From contig OZ245815.1 of the NCBI GenBank assembly GCA_965228425.1, forward strand, positions 2,294,001 through 2,358,000: DNA of 64,000 nucleotides, read 5' to 3'. The DNA comes from JAJFJD01 sp965228425. Lineage in GTDB: Bacteria; Pseudomonadota; Alphaproteobacteria; UBA8366. Below are positions 16,562-25,349 of the stretch, one piece after another (within the stretch, counting starts at the first letter, position 1; each line of letters begins with the position of its first letter). A model generated the notes under the pieces. That model made no database searches. It had not been told where the DNA came from and was given only the letters and a program-made list of their open reading frames with translations. The position numbers and the translations under genes are program-made.

Positions 16562-17824
16562 GTGACCGATCCTCAGACACTCTTGCGGGAAATGTTCGAT
16601 GCGGCGGTTGCGTCCGCGCAGCCAGATATCTGCGTGCCGCCCCATCTGCCCGCCCCGCCCGCCGGCGAGACGATCGTTATCGGCGCAGGGAAGGCGTCGG
16701 CGGCGATGGCCAGAACGGTGGAGCAGTGCTGGCCCAGCGAAGTGAGTGGGCTGGTCGTGACGCAATACGGCTACGGCGTCGACTGTGGGACCATCGAGAT
16801 CGTCGAGGCGAGTCATCCTGTGCCCGATTCCGCGGGTCAGGGAGCGGCCGAGCGTATCCTCGCATTGGCCCGCGACGCGGGGCCGGACGATCTGGTCCTG
16901 TGCCTCATCTCCGGCGGCGGATCGGCATTGATGCCGTTGCCGGCGGACGGACTCTCGCTCGCCGACAAGCAGGCGGTAAACAAAGCATTGCTGCGGTCGG
17001 GAGCGGATATCGGGGAAATGAACTGCGTGCGGAAACATCTATCCGCGATCAAGGGCGGGCGTCTGGCCGCGGCCGCCGCGCCGGCCCGTGTCTTGGCCTT
17101 GATGATTTCGGACGTGCCGGGCGACGATCCCTCGACCATTGCATCCGGCCCGACCGTCGCCGACCCCACGAGTTTCGCGGACGCGCGGGCGATCCTGGAA
17201 AAATATGGCATCGTCGATCCGGCTGCCGCACTGGATCATCTCAGGTCGGCGGCCGACGAGACGCCTAAGCCCGGCGACCCACGCCTTGCGTCCGCGGAAG
17301 CGCGGCTGATCGCGGCGCCGCAGATGGCGTTGGAAGCTGCCGCGGCGGTGGCGGAGCGAGCGGGCGTGACCCCGGTCATCCTCGGCGACGCGATCGAAGG
17401 CGAGGCGCGCGAGGTGGCCAAAGTCTTTGCCGGTATCGCGCGGCAGGTAGCGCGTCACGGGCAGCCCGCCGCGGCCCCGGCGGTTCTGTTGTCGGGCGGA
17501 GAAACGACCGTGACCGTGCGGGGCAAGGGGCGTGGTGGCCGCAATGCCGAATTCCTGTTGGCGCTGGCGGTGGCGCTGGAGGGGCATCCCGGTATCCACG
17601 CGTTTGCCGCCGACACCGACGGCGTCGACGGTTCCGAGGATAACGCGGGCGCGCTGCTGACGCCGGACACGTTGTCCCGCGCCGAGGCCGCCGGCGCGGA
17701 CGCTAAAGCACGGCTGGCGGACAACGACGGCTATGGTTTCTTCGATGCGGTGGATGGCCTGATCAAAACCGGGCCGACGCTTACGAATGTCAATGACTTC
17801 CGCGCCATTTTTGTTGCATCCTGA
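16562..17824 (+). CDS. Glycerate 2-kinase (MOFRL family, GckA/TtuD)
   Basis: A 420-residue MOFRL-family glycerate 2-kinase, formerly called hydroxypyruvate reductase TtuD. Signature segments are VIGAGKASAAMA, LCLISGGGSALM with a glycine-rich loop, SGGETTVTVRGKGRGGRN and the C-terminal DTDGVDGS. It phosphorylates D-glycerate at C2, feeding 2-phosphoglycerate into glycolysis, for instance in serine-cycle or tartrate routes. The start is GTG at 16562, 33 bp after the sulfatase stop. It may be co-transcribed with the sulfatase gene. Confidence 0.9.
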   Translation: MTDPQTLLREMFDAAVASAQPDICVPPHLPAPPAGETIVIGAGKASAAMARTVEQCWPSEVSGLVVTQYGYGVDCGTIEIVEASHPVPDSAGQGAAERILALARDAGPDDLVLCLISGGGSALMPLPADGLSLADKQAVNKALLRSGADIGEMNCVRKHLSAIKGGRLAAAAAPARVLALMISDVPGDDPSTIASGPTVADPTSFADARAILEKYGIVDPAAALDHLRSAADETPKPGDPRLASAEARLIAAPQMALEAAAAVAERAGVTPVILGDAIEGEAREVAKVFAGIARQVARHGQPAAAPAVLLSGGETTVTVRGKGRGGRNAEFLLALAVALEGHPGIHAFAADTDGVDGSEDNAGALLTPDTLSRAEAAGADAKARLADNDGYGFFDAVDGLIKTGPTLTNVNDFRAIFVAS

Positions 17825-17860
17825 CCCTGCGGAAGGACCATCGAGACAGGAGGGGAAACA

Positions 17861-18898
17861 GTGATTTTCCGACAATTGTTTGAACCGGAATCCTGTACCT
17901 ACACGTATCTTCTTGCCAGTCGTCCGGGCGGTGAGGCGTTGATCATCGATTCGGTATTCGAACGCGTCGACCGCTACCTTCAGCTTTTGGACGAGCTCGA
18001 CCTTAACCTCGTCAAGGTCGTCGATACGCATGTCCATGCGGACCACGTCACGGGCATGGGCGAACTGCGCGACCGAACCAAATGCATCACCGTGATGGGC
18101 GAACATAGCCCGGTGGACGTGGTGTCGATGCGGGTGAAGGAAGACGAATGCATTGACATCGAGGGGCTGTCGCTGCGTGTCGTCTACACGCCGGGACACA
18201 CCAGCGACTCATACAGTTTTGTGATGGAAGACCGGGTATTCACCGGGGACACGCTGCTGATCCGCGGGACCGGGCGGACCGATTTTCAGAACGGCGACGC
18301 GCGGGCCCAATACGACTCGCTGTTCAACAAGCTTTTGAAGTTGCCCGAAGATACGCTGGTCTATCCAGCGCATGACTACAAGGGCGATACGGTCAGCACG
18401 ATCGCCGAGGAGATCGCCTATAACCCGCGGCTTCAGGTGGACTCGGCCGATCAATACGCCGACATCATGGATAACCTGAACCTGGCCAATCCGAAGATGA
18501 TGGATATCGCGGTTCCCGCGAATCTCAAGGTTGGCATCGAACAGGGCGCCGCCTCCCAAGAAAAATGGGCGTTGACCGCCGATGACGTCCTGACGTCCTG
18601 TAAATCGCCGGACTGTACCCTCGTGGACCTGCGGGAGGATGCCGAGCGCGACAAGAGCGGCTTTATCCCGGGGTCGATCCATGCGCCGTACACGCGATTG
18701 GACCGTTTCGTGAAGCAGGGCGGAATGCTGCGCGAAATGGCGGCGGCGACCGGCAAGCGGCTGATCTACTACTGCGCGTATGGCGAACGGTCGGCGCTTG
18801 CGGTCGAGACGTCGCAGGCGATGGGCTTGTCGAATGTTTGCCATCTGGTCGGCGGCATGGACGCCTGGGAGAAGGCCGGCGGCCCCCTCGAACGCTAG
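17861..18898 (+). CDS. Metallo-beta-lactamase/rhodanese fusion, persulfide-dioxygenase type
   Basis: This 345-residue two-domain protein has an N-terminal metallo-beta-lactamase fold of the ETHE1 persulfide-dioxygenase type (about 1-235): THVHADH with H57, H59, D61, H62, then YTPGHTSDS and FTGDTLLI. A rhodanese domain follows (about 240-345) with its catalytic Cys305 in YYCAYGERSA. ETHE1-rhodanese fusions oxidise glutathione persulfide to sulfite and move sulfane sulfur. That links it to the sulfite-handling genes on the other strand. The GTG start at 17861 follows a very good ribosome-binding site (AGGAGGGG). Confidence 0.88.
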   Translation: MIFRQLFEPESCTYTYLLASRPGGEALIIDSVFERVDRYLQLLDELDLNLVKVVDTHVHADHVTGMGELRDRTKCITVMGEHSPVDVVSMRVKEDECIDIEGLSLRVVYTPGHTSDSYSFVMEDRVFTGDTLLIRGTGRTDFQNGDARAQYDSLFNKLLKLPEDTLVYPAHDYKGDTVSTIAEEIAYNPRLQVDSADQYADIMDNLNLANPKMMDIAVPANLKVGIEQGAASQEKWALTADDVLTSCKSPDCTLVDLREDAERDKSGFIPGSIHAPYTRLDRFVKQGGMLREMAAATGKRLIYYCAYGERSALAVETSQAMGLSNVCHLVGGMDAWEKAGGPLER

Positions 18899-18918
18899 AG
18901 TCAAGACACCCAAAAGGA

Positions 18919-18943
18919 CCGCCGGTCCTGTGCGGACCGGCGG
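18919..18943. terminator. GC-rich hairpin between convergent genes
   Basis: CCGCCGGTCC (18919-18928), a 5-nt loop and GGACCGGCGG (18934-18943) form a perfect 10-bp stem between the MBL/rhodanese gene and the convergent CAP-domain gene. The bases after it are only modestly U-rich on either strand, so it may act as a bidirectional transcript 3' end and not as a strong intrinsic terminator. Confidence 0.55.
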
Positions 18944-18969
18944 CGTTCCTTCAGGTCGGCGAATTGTCG

Positions 18970-19623
18970 TCAGGCAGCGGCCGCTGTTTGTCGCCGCCGC
19001 CGGACCAACGCGACGCCCGACATAAGTGCCGTGATGAACATCCAGATGCTGGCGGGCAGCGGCATCGGCGTCGGTGAATTGACGTCGTTCGCCAGGGCCG
19101 CGCTGATCGACTCGGTCAGTTGCGCAATCGGCGGCACGACCATCTGCGCCCCATCTCCCGCGGCGAGAACGAGCGTCCAGTACGTCGAGAAGTCGGCGTT
19201 GTCGCCGCCTTCGATATAGCCGATTCCGGCGTCGGTGAAGATGCCGTTCCGCATGTTGTCGCGATGGCCAGGACTATTGAGCCATGCAGTGACGACGCTT
19301 TCCGCGGACCGGTATCCGGCGGCGATGTTTTCGCCCCATGCGGTGAAGGAATATCCCGCAGTTTGAATTCGGTTGCCGGCGTTCGTGCCGCCGGTACCGG
19401 TATGGCTGAAGAAATTGTTGGTGGCCATGTCTCCCGAATGTGCCCGGGCGGCATCGTGTAATCTGCTGTCACCTGTGAGTGCCCCAAGTCCCTGGTTGGC
19501 TCGGTCCTGATTGACGAGCGTAAGCACGTCCTGTTCGAACGTGTTCCATAGATCGACCGTAAGCGCGTGCGCAGGCGCAGCGGCTGCGGCGAAAATAAAT
19601 ACGGAAAGAAAAAAACGAATCAT
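18970..19623 (-). CDS. Secreted CAP (SCP/PR1) domain protein with MPLPAS C-terminal sorting signal
   Basis: A 217-residue extracellular protein. Residues 1-20 are a signal peptide ending in APAHA. A CAP domain follows (about 28-155) with LVNQDRANQGLGAL, the metal/cavity histidine segments around ARAHSGDMA and the SPGHRDNMRNGIFTDAGIG motif. At the C terminus comes MPLPAS (187-192), a hydrophobic helix and RRRR (208-211). This tripartite tail matches the VPLPA-CTERM type of sorting signal, which directs exosortase-like processing in bacteria that make extracellular polysaccharide. The matching sorting enzyme is not in this window. The 5' leader contains a hairpin covering the Shine-Dalgarno. 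Confidence 0.85.
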   Translation of the reverse strand: MIRFFLSVFIFAAAAAPAHALTVDLWNTFEQDVLTLVNQDRANQGLGALTGDSRLHDAARAHSGDMATNNFFSHTGTGGTNAGNRIQTAGYSFTAWGENIAAGYRSAESVVTAWLNSPGHRDNMRNGIFTDAGIGYIEGGDNADFSTYWTLVLAAGDGAQMVVPPIAQLTESISAALANDVNSPTPMPLPASIWMFITALMSGVALVRRRRQTAAAA

Positions 19624-19626
19624 GTC

Positions 19627-19647
19627 GGCTCCTTTTCGTCTGGAGCC
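19627..19647 (-). promoter_or_regulatory. Hairpin that could hide the Shine-Dalgarno of the CAP-domain gene
   Basis: On the minus strand the leader reads GGCTCC, nine bases, then GGAGCC, with the second arm carrying the AAGGAG ribosome-binding site about 7 nt before the ATG. Pairing of the two 6-bp arms (19642-19647 with 19627-19632) would block ribosome entry. The short stem makes this only suggestive. Confidence 0.25.
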
Positions 19648-19731
19648 GGAGGTCCCCTGTCGACCTGTGTGACTACTCTAGGCGGGGAACGTGAAAGACT
19701 TTTGCTGAAATTAAGGAAAAAATGAGGCGGA

Positions 19732-20196
19732 TCAGGATTCGCTCAGGAATTCCTTCCGCATATGGACCGTGTAACTCCCGCGGCGTAGTTCGCGCTCGGT
19801 CTCGACGAAGCCGAGACGGGTATAGAAGGCGATGTTCTCGGTCATGTGCTCGTTGGTGACGAGGGTGAGGGCGGTCAGGCCGCGCCGTTTCGCTTCATCT
19901 TCCGCGAAGGCCATCAGCATCCGGCCAAGCCCGTTGCGCTGCCGCGCGGGGTCGACGGCGAGGTTGTCGACGAAGAGCGCGTCGGCGTCCGGCATCAGCA
20001 CGAGCACCGCATCGACGGCGTCCGGACCGTCGACCACCCAGACCTCATGGTCGCGGAGCACCGCGTGGTAGTCGTCGGTCATGGGGGACGGCGGGCGGCC
20101 GATACGGGGCAGATATTCGCGGTAGGCCCGATCCACCAGGTTGGCGATTACGGCCGCTTCCTCGATGTCGGCGCGCCGGAGCGAGCGGCCGGTCAT
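19732..20196 (-). CDS. GNAT-family N-acetyltransferase
   Basis: A 154-residue GNAT-fold acetyltransferase. The acetyl-CoA pyrophosphate loop is visible as RQRNGLGRMLMAFAE (Q/R-x-x-G-x-G/A), preceded by the beta strand LFVDNLAVDP and followed by LVTNEHMTENIAFYTRLGF. The substrate is unknown. It overlaps tusA by 4 bp, so it is the last gene of the soeABC-tusA transcript. Confidence 0.85.
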   Translation of the reverse strand: MTGRSLRRADIEEAAVIANLVDRAYREYLPRIGRPPSPMTDDYHAVLRDHEVWVVDGPDAVDAVLVLMPDADALFVDNLAVDPARQRNGLGRMLMAFAEDEAKRRGLTALTLVTNEHMTENIAFYTRLGFVETERELRRGSYTVHMRKEFLSES

Positions 20197-20432
20197 CCCT
20201 TTACGCAGCGGATGGTGTAGGTGAAGACTCCTTCGGCCTCGTCTTCCTGCGCATCCAGGAGATCATGGCCCGTGGTGTCGCAGAAATGCTGGAAATCGAT
20301 ATAGGAGGCAGGGTCGGTCGCGAGTACCGTCAGGACGTCGCCATCGGCCAAGTCGCGCATCGCCCGCCGGGCCTTCAGCACCGGCAGCGGACAATTCAGG
20401 CCCTTGGTGTCGAGTGTCTTATTTTCGCTCAT
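20193..20432 (-). CDS. tusA: TusA-family sulfurtransferase
   Basis: A 79-residue TusA/SirA/YedF-fold protein. The sulfur-carrying Cys14 lies in the signature LNCPLPVLKAR. TusA proteins relay persulfide sulfur for tRNA thiolation, molybdenum cofactor synthesis or, beside sulfur-oxidation genes, to dissimilatory enzymes. Here the gene sits 24 bp after soeC and overlaps the acetyltransferase gene, so a role in cytoplasmic sulfur oxidation is favoured. Confidence 0.88.
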   Translation of the reverse strand: MSENKTLDTKGLNCPLPVLKARRAMRDLADGDVLTVLATDPASYIDFQHFCDTTGHDLLDAQEDEAEGVFTYTIRCVKG

Positions 20433-20456
20433 CGTCCTAGCCGCGTACGGGATCGG

Positions 20457-21398
20457 CTACGCCGAAGTTTCGCCATAGTAGAGCGTAACCACATGCTTTG
20501 CCTCCGCAAAGAACAGCCAGCGTTCGATCAGCACGCCGATAATAGACACCGGGACGGCAAGCACCGAGAGGGCGGTGGCGGTGGCCGGGGGGCTCGAGTT
20601 GGCCAAGGTGATCAAGAGGATCGGGGCGACGAAGCCGGCGGCAACGGCCAACTGGCGAAGTTTGGCCGCGTGCTTCCGTGCGATCTTGTAGCCCATTTCC
20701 TTCTGCAGGTAGTTCTCCTGCGTATGCGGCGATTCGAGCAGCTTGATATGACCCGTAATGCCCGTCGCGGTCTCGGCCGTGCTGTCGCTCGGATTGCGGT
20801 CGACGAAACGCCAATACTGCATTTTCGCGACACCGGCGATGGCGATGGCGCCCGTCGTGATCCAGAACATCGCCGGATGCCAATAGCCGAAGATCGATGC
20901 GATGGCGTTCAGAATCAGGGCGCCGGTGAAGATCGAGATGCTGAAATAGCCGATCACCGTCCAGCTATTCGCCCAGGCGCGGATCGTCTTGAGCGAGGCG
21001 TAGATCATTGCCGTGCAATAGACTGTCTGCATGCTCAGCATCGCGCCCACCATCCCCGTCAGGATGAAAAGGTCGTCGCGCCAATCGAGAATGGCCCAGC
21101 CGAGTGCATAGGCGCCGGTCGGGATATAGGTCACGATGGCCAGCAGGCCCTCGCGGCTGAGCCAGGAGGAGCGCCACTGGCTGATCGCCCGCCAGGCCCG
21201 TTCGGGATGCCCCAGATGAAATGTCGAGGACAGCAGACCGGTTGTGATCAGCGCGAAGGCGATCCCGAAGCCGACCATGCCCACCTGCGGGTCCGGGGGC
21301 AGGATTTTGCTTGCCTGCAGGATCGCCATCAAGGTGATCAAGCCATACCCGGCGCCGGACGCGGTGGTGAAGAAGATAACGGAAAAGGCGGGGTGCAT
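20457..21398 (-). CDS. soeC: Membrane anchor subunit of sulfite dehydrogenase (DmsC/SoeC-like)
   Basis: A 313-residue integral membrane protein with about eight hydrophobic helices, beginning MHPAFSVIFFTTASGAGYGL. The motif STFHLGHPERAWRA and overall pattern match the DmsC family of anchors. DmsC-type subunits bind quinone and anchor the catalytic and iron-sulfur subunits. Here the partners face the cytoplasm, as in SoeABC, which oxidises sulfite to sulfate and passes electrons to the quinone pool. Ten base pairs separate it from soeB. Confidence 0.85.
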   Translation of the reverse strand: MHPAFSVIFFTTASGAGYGLITLMAILQASKILPPDPQVGMVGFGIAFALITTGLLSSTFHLGHPERAWRAISQWRSSWLSREGLLAIVTYIPTGAYALGWAILDWRDDLFILTGMVGAMLSMQTVYCTAMIYASLKTIRAWANSWTVIGYFSISIFTGALILNAIASIFGYWHPAMFWITTGAIAIAGVAKMQYWRFVDRNPSDSTAETATGITGHIKLLESPHTQENYLQKEMGYKIARKHAAKLRQLAVAAGFVAPILLITLANSSPPATATALSVLAVPVSIIGVLIERWLFFAEAKHVVTLYYGETSA

Positions 21399-21407
21399 GC
21401 GCGTTCC

Positions 21408-22157
21408 TTAGCGGGACAGGACTTTGTCGACCCAGCGGAGGAAAGCGCTGTCCCCGCCGTCCACCACTGGTTCCAGGGCGGCGGGCGCGCCGGTCGATCC
21501 CGCCGAGACTTTGCGCGGCCGGGGTGGCAGATAGCGGTTTGTCGGCTTGCACTCCTGTTCGGGCATCAACTCATACCCGTCGCGCGCGTCAACCAGCTTT
21601 GAGACATCGGATTCCGGGTCGCCCAGATCGCCGAAATGGCGCGCGCCGGCGGGGCAGGTCGAGACGCAGGCGGGCACGCGGCTCTCTTCGTCGAGGTTCT
21701 CGTTGTAGATCTTGTCCACGCAGAGCGTGCACTTTTTCATCACGCCTTCGTCGTGATCGTATTCGCGAGCGCCATAGGGGCAAGCCCAGGAGCACAGTTT
21801 GCAGCCGATGCAGGTACTTGCGTTGACTAGGACGATGCCGTCCTCTTCGCGCTTGTAGGAGGCACCCGTCGGGCAGACCGTGACGCAGGGCGCATCTTCG
21901 CAATGCAGGCAGGAACGCGGGAAATGGACCGTCCGGCTGTTGCCGGCGTCATCGGTGGCTTCGAAGGTGTGGATGCGGTTGAACCACACGCCAGTCGGGT
22001 CCGTACCATACGGGTCGAAGTCCGTCAGCGGGGCCGAGTGGCCGCCGCTGTTCCATTCCTTGCAGTTCACCGCGCAGGCGTGGCAACCGACGCAGATGTC
22101 CAGGTCGATGACCAGGCCCAGCTTCTTTTTTGTTGGTGTCTCTGGGAGGCTCGTCAT
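21408..22157 (-). CDS. soeB: Iron-sulfur subunit of sulfite dehydrogenase (4Fe-4S, SoeB/DmsB-like)
   Basis: A 249-residue ferredoxin-type protein carrying four cysteine clusters: CVGCHACAVNC, CLHCEDAPCVTVCP, CIGCKLCSWACPYG and a fourth around CTLCVDK with CVSTCP. That is the DmsB/PsrB layout that wires a molybdopterin subunit to a membrane anchor. The start at 22157 (MTSLPETP) is preferred over the longer frame to 22220 because it sits one base after the soeA stop, the normal spacing in this operon. It has no Tat or Sec signal, consistent with a cytoplasmic complex. Confidence 0.88.
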   Translation of the reverse strand: MTSLPETPTKKKLGLVIDLDICVGCHACAVNCKEWNSGGHSAPLTDFDPYGTDPTGVWFNRIHTFEATDDAGNSRTVHFPRSCLHCEDAPCVTVCPTGASYKREEDGIVLVNASTCIGCKLCSWACPYGAREYDHDEGVMKKCTLCVDKIYNENLDEESRVPACVSTCPAGARHFGDLGDPESDVSKLVDARDGYELMPEQECKPTNRYLPPRPRKVSAGSTGAPAALEPVVDGGDSAFLRWVDKVLSR

Positions 22158-22158
22158 C

Positions 22159-25149
22159 CTAGACGTCCTCGTTTTTCTGATTGCCGTGTCCGGACGGAAC
22201 ACCGGGCACTGTCTCGGCAACTTCGGTTCGATTGCCGATGAACTCCAGGTGCTCGCCGCCGGTCTTGCCGCTCGGCGGGCCCTTGAAGTCCGCGCCGTAG
22301 CGCAGCGTCGCGCCGCCTTCGCGCGGCGCTTCGTGCTTGGGGAGAGGGTCGAACATCGGATCGGTGTCGTCGGAATTCTCGGCAGTGCATTTTTCGATCC
22401 GCACCCGCAGGTCGTACCACGCCGCCTGTCCGGAGACTGGGTCCGAATTGGAATAGCGGTAGCCGTCCTTCCGTTCGGGCAAGAGCTCGGAGATGATGTG
22501 ATTCAGCAAAAAGCCGCGTTTCGCTTCCGGTGCGTCCGGGTCCAGGTTCCACGCGCCCCGGCGTTTGCCGATGGCGTTCCAGGTCCACACGGTATCCGGG
22601 TTCACGCCCGCCATCGTCTTGACTTGTGCGCGCACCTTGCCGTGATGGCTGGTGATCCAGGCCCAATCGTCATCCTCGACGCCGGCCTTGGCGGCGGTGT
22701 CGGGATGGACGTAAAGTTGGTTGGCCGCCGTAATCTGGCGCAGCCACGCGTTCTGCGAACCCCAGGAATGATACATGTGCATCGGCCGCTGCGTCAGCGC
22801 GTGCAGCGGGAAGCTGTCGGTATCCACCGCAGCCTCCTCGAAGGGGGTGTACCAGATGGGCAGGGGATCGAAATAGGTTTCGATCCGCGCCCGATGTCTC
22901 TCCGGCGGGACGACGGCGCCATAGCCGCGCGCGGCGAGCCGGAACTTCTGCAGATGCTCGCTGTAGAGATGCAGTACGATCTGGTCGGCCGAGCCGATCC
23001 AACCGACGCTCGCCGCGTAGTCGAGATAGTCCTTGTTCGCGTGCTTGAAATAGAGCTGGTTCGGCTCGAGTTCATGCTGCCAGAAGCACCCGTTCTCGAT
23101 ATAGCGGTCGAGCTGCTTGGGATTGACCGGACCCTTACCGTGCTGGTCGCCGTTCTCGCCGCGCCAGCCCGCCAGCGGGCCGATGCCCGGTGCGCGTTCA
23201 TGATTGACCATGTAGTCGGGGTAGCCGCCGGGAAATTTAGGGGTCCCGTCCGCGTTGGTCATGCCAGGCAATCCGAGCCGGCCGCCGAGATCGATCATCA
23301 CATCCTGAAACGCGCGCACGTCGCGGTCCGGCTGGACCACGGGCTGGCGGATCGAGTCCGCCGGTCCATGGGCGGAGCAGATCGGCCGGTCCAGCAACGA
23401 GATGCAGTCCCAGCGTTCCAGATAGGTGGTGTCGGGCAGGATCAGGTCCGCGTAGGGGACCATCTCGGAATAGTAGGCGTCGGAATAGATGATCCGGGGA
23501 ATCTTGTACTCGCCGGTGTCCGGATCCTTGTCGGTCAACATCTTTAGGGTTCCGGGCGTGTTCATCGCCGAATTCCAGCCCATGTTCGCCATGTACATGA
23601 ACAGGGTGTCGATGGGGTAGGGATCGCCCTTCCAGGCGTTATGGATCACCATATGCATCAGGCCGTGGCCCGATATCGGGTTGTCCCAACTGAACGCCTT
23701 GTCGATACGGGTCGGCGATCCGTCGGTATCCACCAGCAGGTCGGCGGGTGCGGTCGGCATGCCGAGCGGCGGGCCGGCGAGGGGCGTGTTCGGCGCCACG
23801 TCGTGTCCCGCCGGCTTCGGAAAGGACGGCACGTGTTTCGGGAACGGCGCCTTGTAACGGTATCCGCCGGGGACGTCGATAGAGCCGAGCAGGATCTGCA
23901 GGACATGGATGGCGCGGCAGGTGTGGAAACCGTTCGAGTGGGCCGAGATGCCGCGCATCGCATGCATGGAGACCGGACGGCCGATCATCTTGTCGTGCGT
24001 CCGGCCGGCCCAGTCCGTCCATTCGACGTCCAGGACGACTTCCTGGTCGAACGCGGCATGTGCCAGTTCTGCGGCGATCCGCTTGATCTTGTCCGCCGGA
24101 ATACCGCATTGCTCGGCCACGGCGTCGGGTGCGTAGCGGTCGTCCATATAGCGGGCGGCCAGAAGTTGAAACGCCGGGACGGCGGTCCGGCCGTCGGGCA
24201 GTTTGTATTCGCCGACCAAGGCCGGCGAGACATCCGAGGCGGTTGCGTTCACGAGCGCCTGCTTGACGGCGTCGTAGCACATCGGATTGCCGTCGCTATC
24301 ACGGGCGAAGAGCCCGTCGTCCGGAGCCGTCGCATCCTGGATCACCAGCCAAGGTGCGTTCGTGTAGCGCACTAGAAATTGCCAATCGACCTTCTCGGCC
24401 TTCAGTAATTCATGGATCAGGGCAAAGGCGAACAGCCCGTCGGTGCCCGGCCGGATGCCGATCCATTCGTCGGCCACCGCGGAATAGCCCGTCTTGATCG
24501 GATTGATCGAGACGAACTTGGCCCGCGCCTTGGTCTTGAGGCGCCCGATGCCGGTCTTGAGCGGATTGGAATCGTGATCCTCGGCGACGCCGAACATCAT
24601 GAAATAGCGCGTGTGTTCCCAATCGGGTTCGCCGAACTCCCAAAAGGAACCGCCGATGGTGAAACAGCCGGCGGTCGCCATGTTGACCGAGCAGAAGCCG
24701 CCGTGTGCTGCGAAGTTGGGGGTGCCGAATTGCGATGCCCACCAGCCGGTCATCGCCTGGCTTTGGTCGCGGCCCGTGAACAGCGCGAGCTTGCGGGGGT
24801 CGGTTGCACGGATATTGCCGAGCCATTCGGTCGCGAGACCCAGGGCTTCGTCCCACTCGATTTCCTTGAACTCGCCCGACCCGCGCTCGCCGACCCGTAA
24901 CAGGGGCTTGGAGAGTCGTGCCGGCGAATAATGCTGCATGATGCCCGCCGACCCCTTGCCACAGAGAACGCCCTTGTTGATCGGGTGATCGCGGTTGCCT
25001 TCGATGTATCGGACCCGGCCGTCCTTGAGATAGACCTTAATGCCGCAGCGGCAGGCGCACATGTAACAGGTCGTCGTTTTCACTTCGTCGGCGACGGGCG
25101 GCGATGTATCGACGACCTCGCGGACGGTTTCGAACGGGTTTAACGACAT
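22159..25149 (-). CDS. soeA: Molybdopterin catalytic subunit of sulfite dehydrogenase (SoeA-like)
   Basis: A 996-residue molybdopterin oxidoreductase of the DMSO-reductase family. The N-terminal [4Fe-4S] motif is Cys28-x2-Cys31-x3-Cys35-x27-Cys63. Bis-MGD binding segments include ALFTGRDQSQAMTGWW and FMMFGVAEDHDSNP. There is no twin-arginine leader, so the enzyme is cytoplasmic. This, with the DmsB- and DmsC-like partners, TusA and a TauE exporter around it, points to sulfite oxidation (SoeABC) and away from DMSO, thiosulfate or tetrathionate reduction. Polysulfide reductase-like activity is the main alternative. The ATG at 25149 (MSLNPFETV) is chosen; a frame extension to 25185 lacks support. 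Confidence 0.85.
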   Translation of the reverse strand: MSLNPFETVREVVDTSPPVADEVKTTTCYMCACRCGIKVYLKDGRVRYIEGNRDHPINKGVLCGKGSAGIMQHYSPARLSKPLLRVGERGSGEFKEIEWDEALGLATEWLGNIRATDPRKLALFTGRDQSQAMTGWWASQFGTPNFAAHGGFCSVNMATAGCFTIGGSFWEFGEPDWEHTRYFMMFGVAEDHDSNPLKTGIGRLKTKARAKFVSINPIKTGYSAVADEWIGIRPGTDGLFAFALIHELLKAEKVDWQFLVRYTNAPWLVIQDATAPDDGLFARDSDGNPMCYDAVKQALVNATASDVSPALVGEYKLPDGRTAVPAFQLLAARYMDDRYAPDAVAEQCGIPADKIKRIAAELAHAAFDQEVVLDVEWTDWAGRTHDKMIGRPVSMHAMRGISAHSNGFHTCRAIHVLQILLGSIDVPGGYRYKAPFPKHVPSFPKPAGHDVAPNTPLAGPPLGMPTAPADLLVDTDGSPTRIDKAFSWDNPISGHGLMHMVIHNAWKGDPYPIDTLFMYMANMGWNSAMNTPGTLKMLTDKDPDTGEYKIPRIIYSDAYYSEMVPYADLILPDTTYLERWDCISLLDRPICSAHGPADSIRQPVVQPDRDVRAFQDVMIDLGGRLGLPGMTNADGTPKFPGGYPDYMVNHERAPGIGPLAGWRGENGDQHGKGPVNPKQLDRYIENGCFWQHELEPNQLYFKHANKDYLDYAASVGWIGSADQIVLHLYSEHLQKFRLAARGYGAVVPPERHRARIETYFDPLPIWYTPFEEAAVDTDSFPLHALTQRPMHMYHSWGSQNAWLRQITAANQLYVHPDTAAKAGVEDDDWAWITSHHGKVRAQVKTMAGVNPDTVWTWNAIGKRRGAWNLDPDAPEAKRGFLLNHIISELLPERKDGYRYSNSDPVSGQAAWYDLRVRIEKCTAENSDDTDPMFDPLPKHEAPREGGATLRYGADFKGPPSGKTGGEHLEFIGNRTEVAETVPGVPSGHGNQKNEDV

Positions 25150-25263
25150 TATCCGGTACTTCCCCCGTGGGTGGGATTGCGGCAAGCCGAGGCAGGGAAC
25201 GTCAACTTAGTGAATTGGATCGGTTTAGTCGACCTTTTCGAGACAAAACGTTTCATTTTTTGT

Positions 25264-25302
25264 GTTATATGCACTAAATCGATTGATTCTGAGGTCAATC
25301 GA
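25264..25302 (-). promoter_or_regulatory. Inverted repeat overlapping the predicted soeA promoter
   Basis: TCGATTGA (25279-25286), 8 bases, TCAATCGA (25295-25302) is a perfect inverted repeat. On the minus strand it lies 9 bp upstream of a good -10 box, TATAAC (25264-25269), so it covers the -35 region. No consensus -35 is present at 16-18 bp, which suits a regulated promoter. The leader to soeA would be about 108 nt. The repeat is found only here among the island promoters I inspected. Confidence 0.5.
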
Positions 25303-25349
25303 GTCCCACGATTTCCTGATTCAGCATTCGGCAAGAGAGAGGATAGTGC

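Noticed and set aside
15044..17038. 664-codon minus-strand ORF opposite the sulfatase and glycerate kinase
   Set aside because: Arg/His-rich shadow of two clear plus-strand genes; no domain visible and no ribosome site.
18970..19623. CAP gene C terminus as an ordinary C-terminal membrane anchor
   Set aside because: The MPLPAS motif followed by a helix and Arg cluster matches a sorting signal better than a random anchor.
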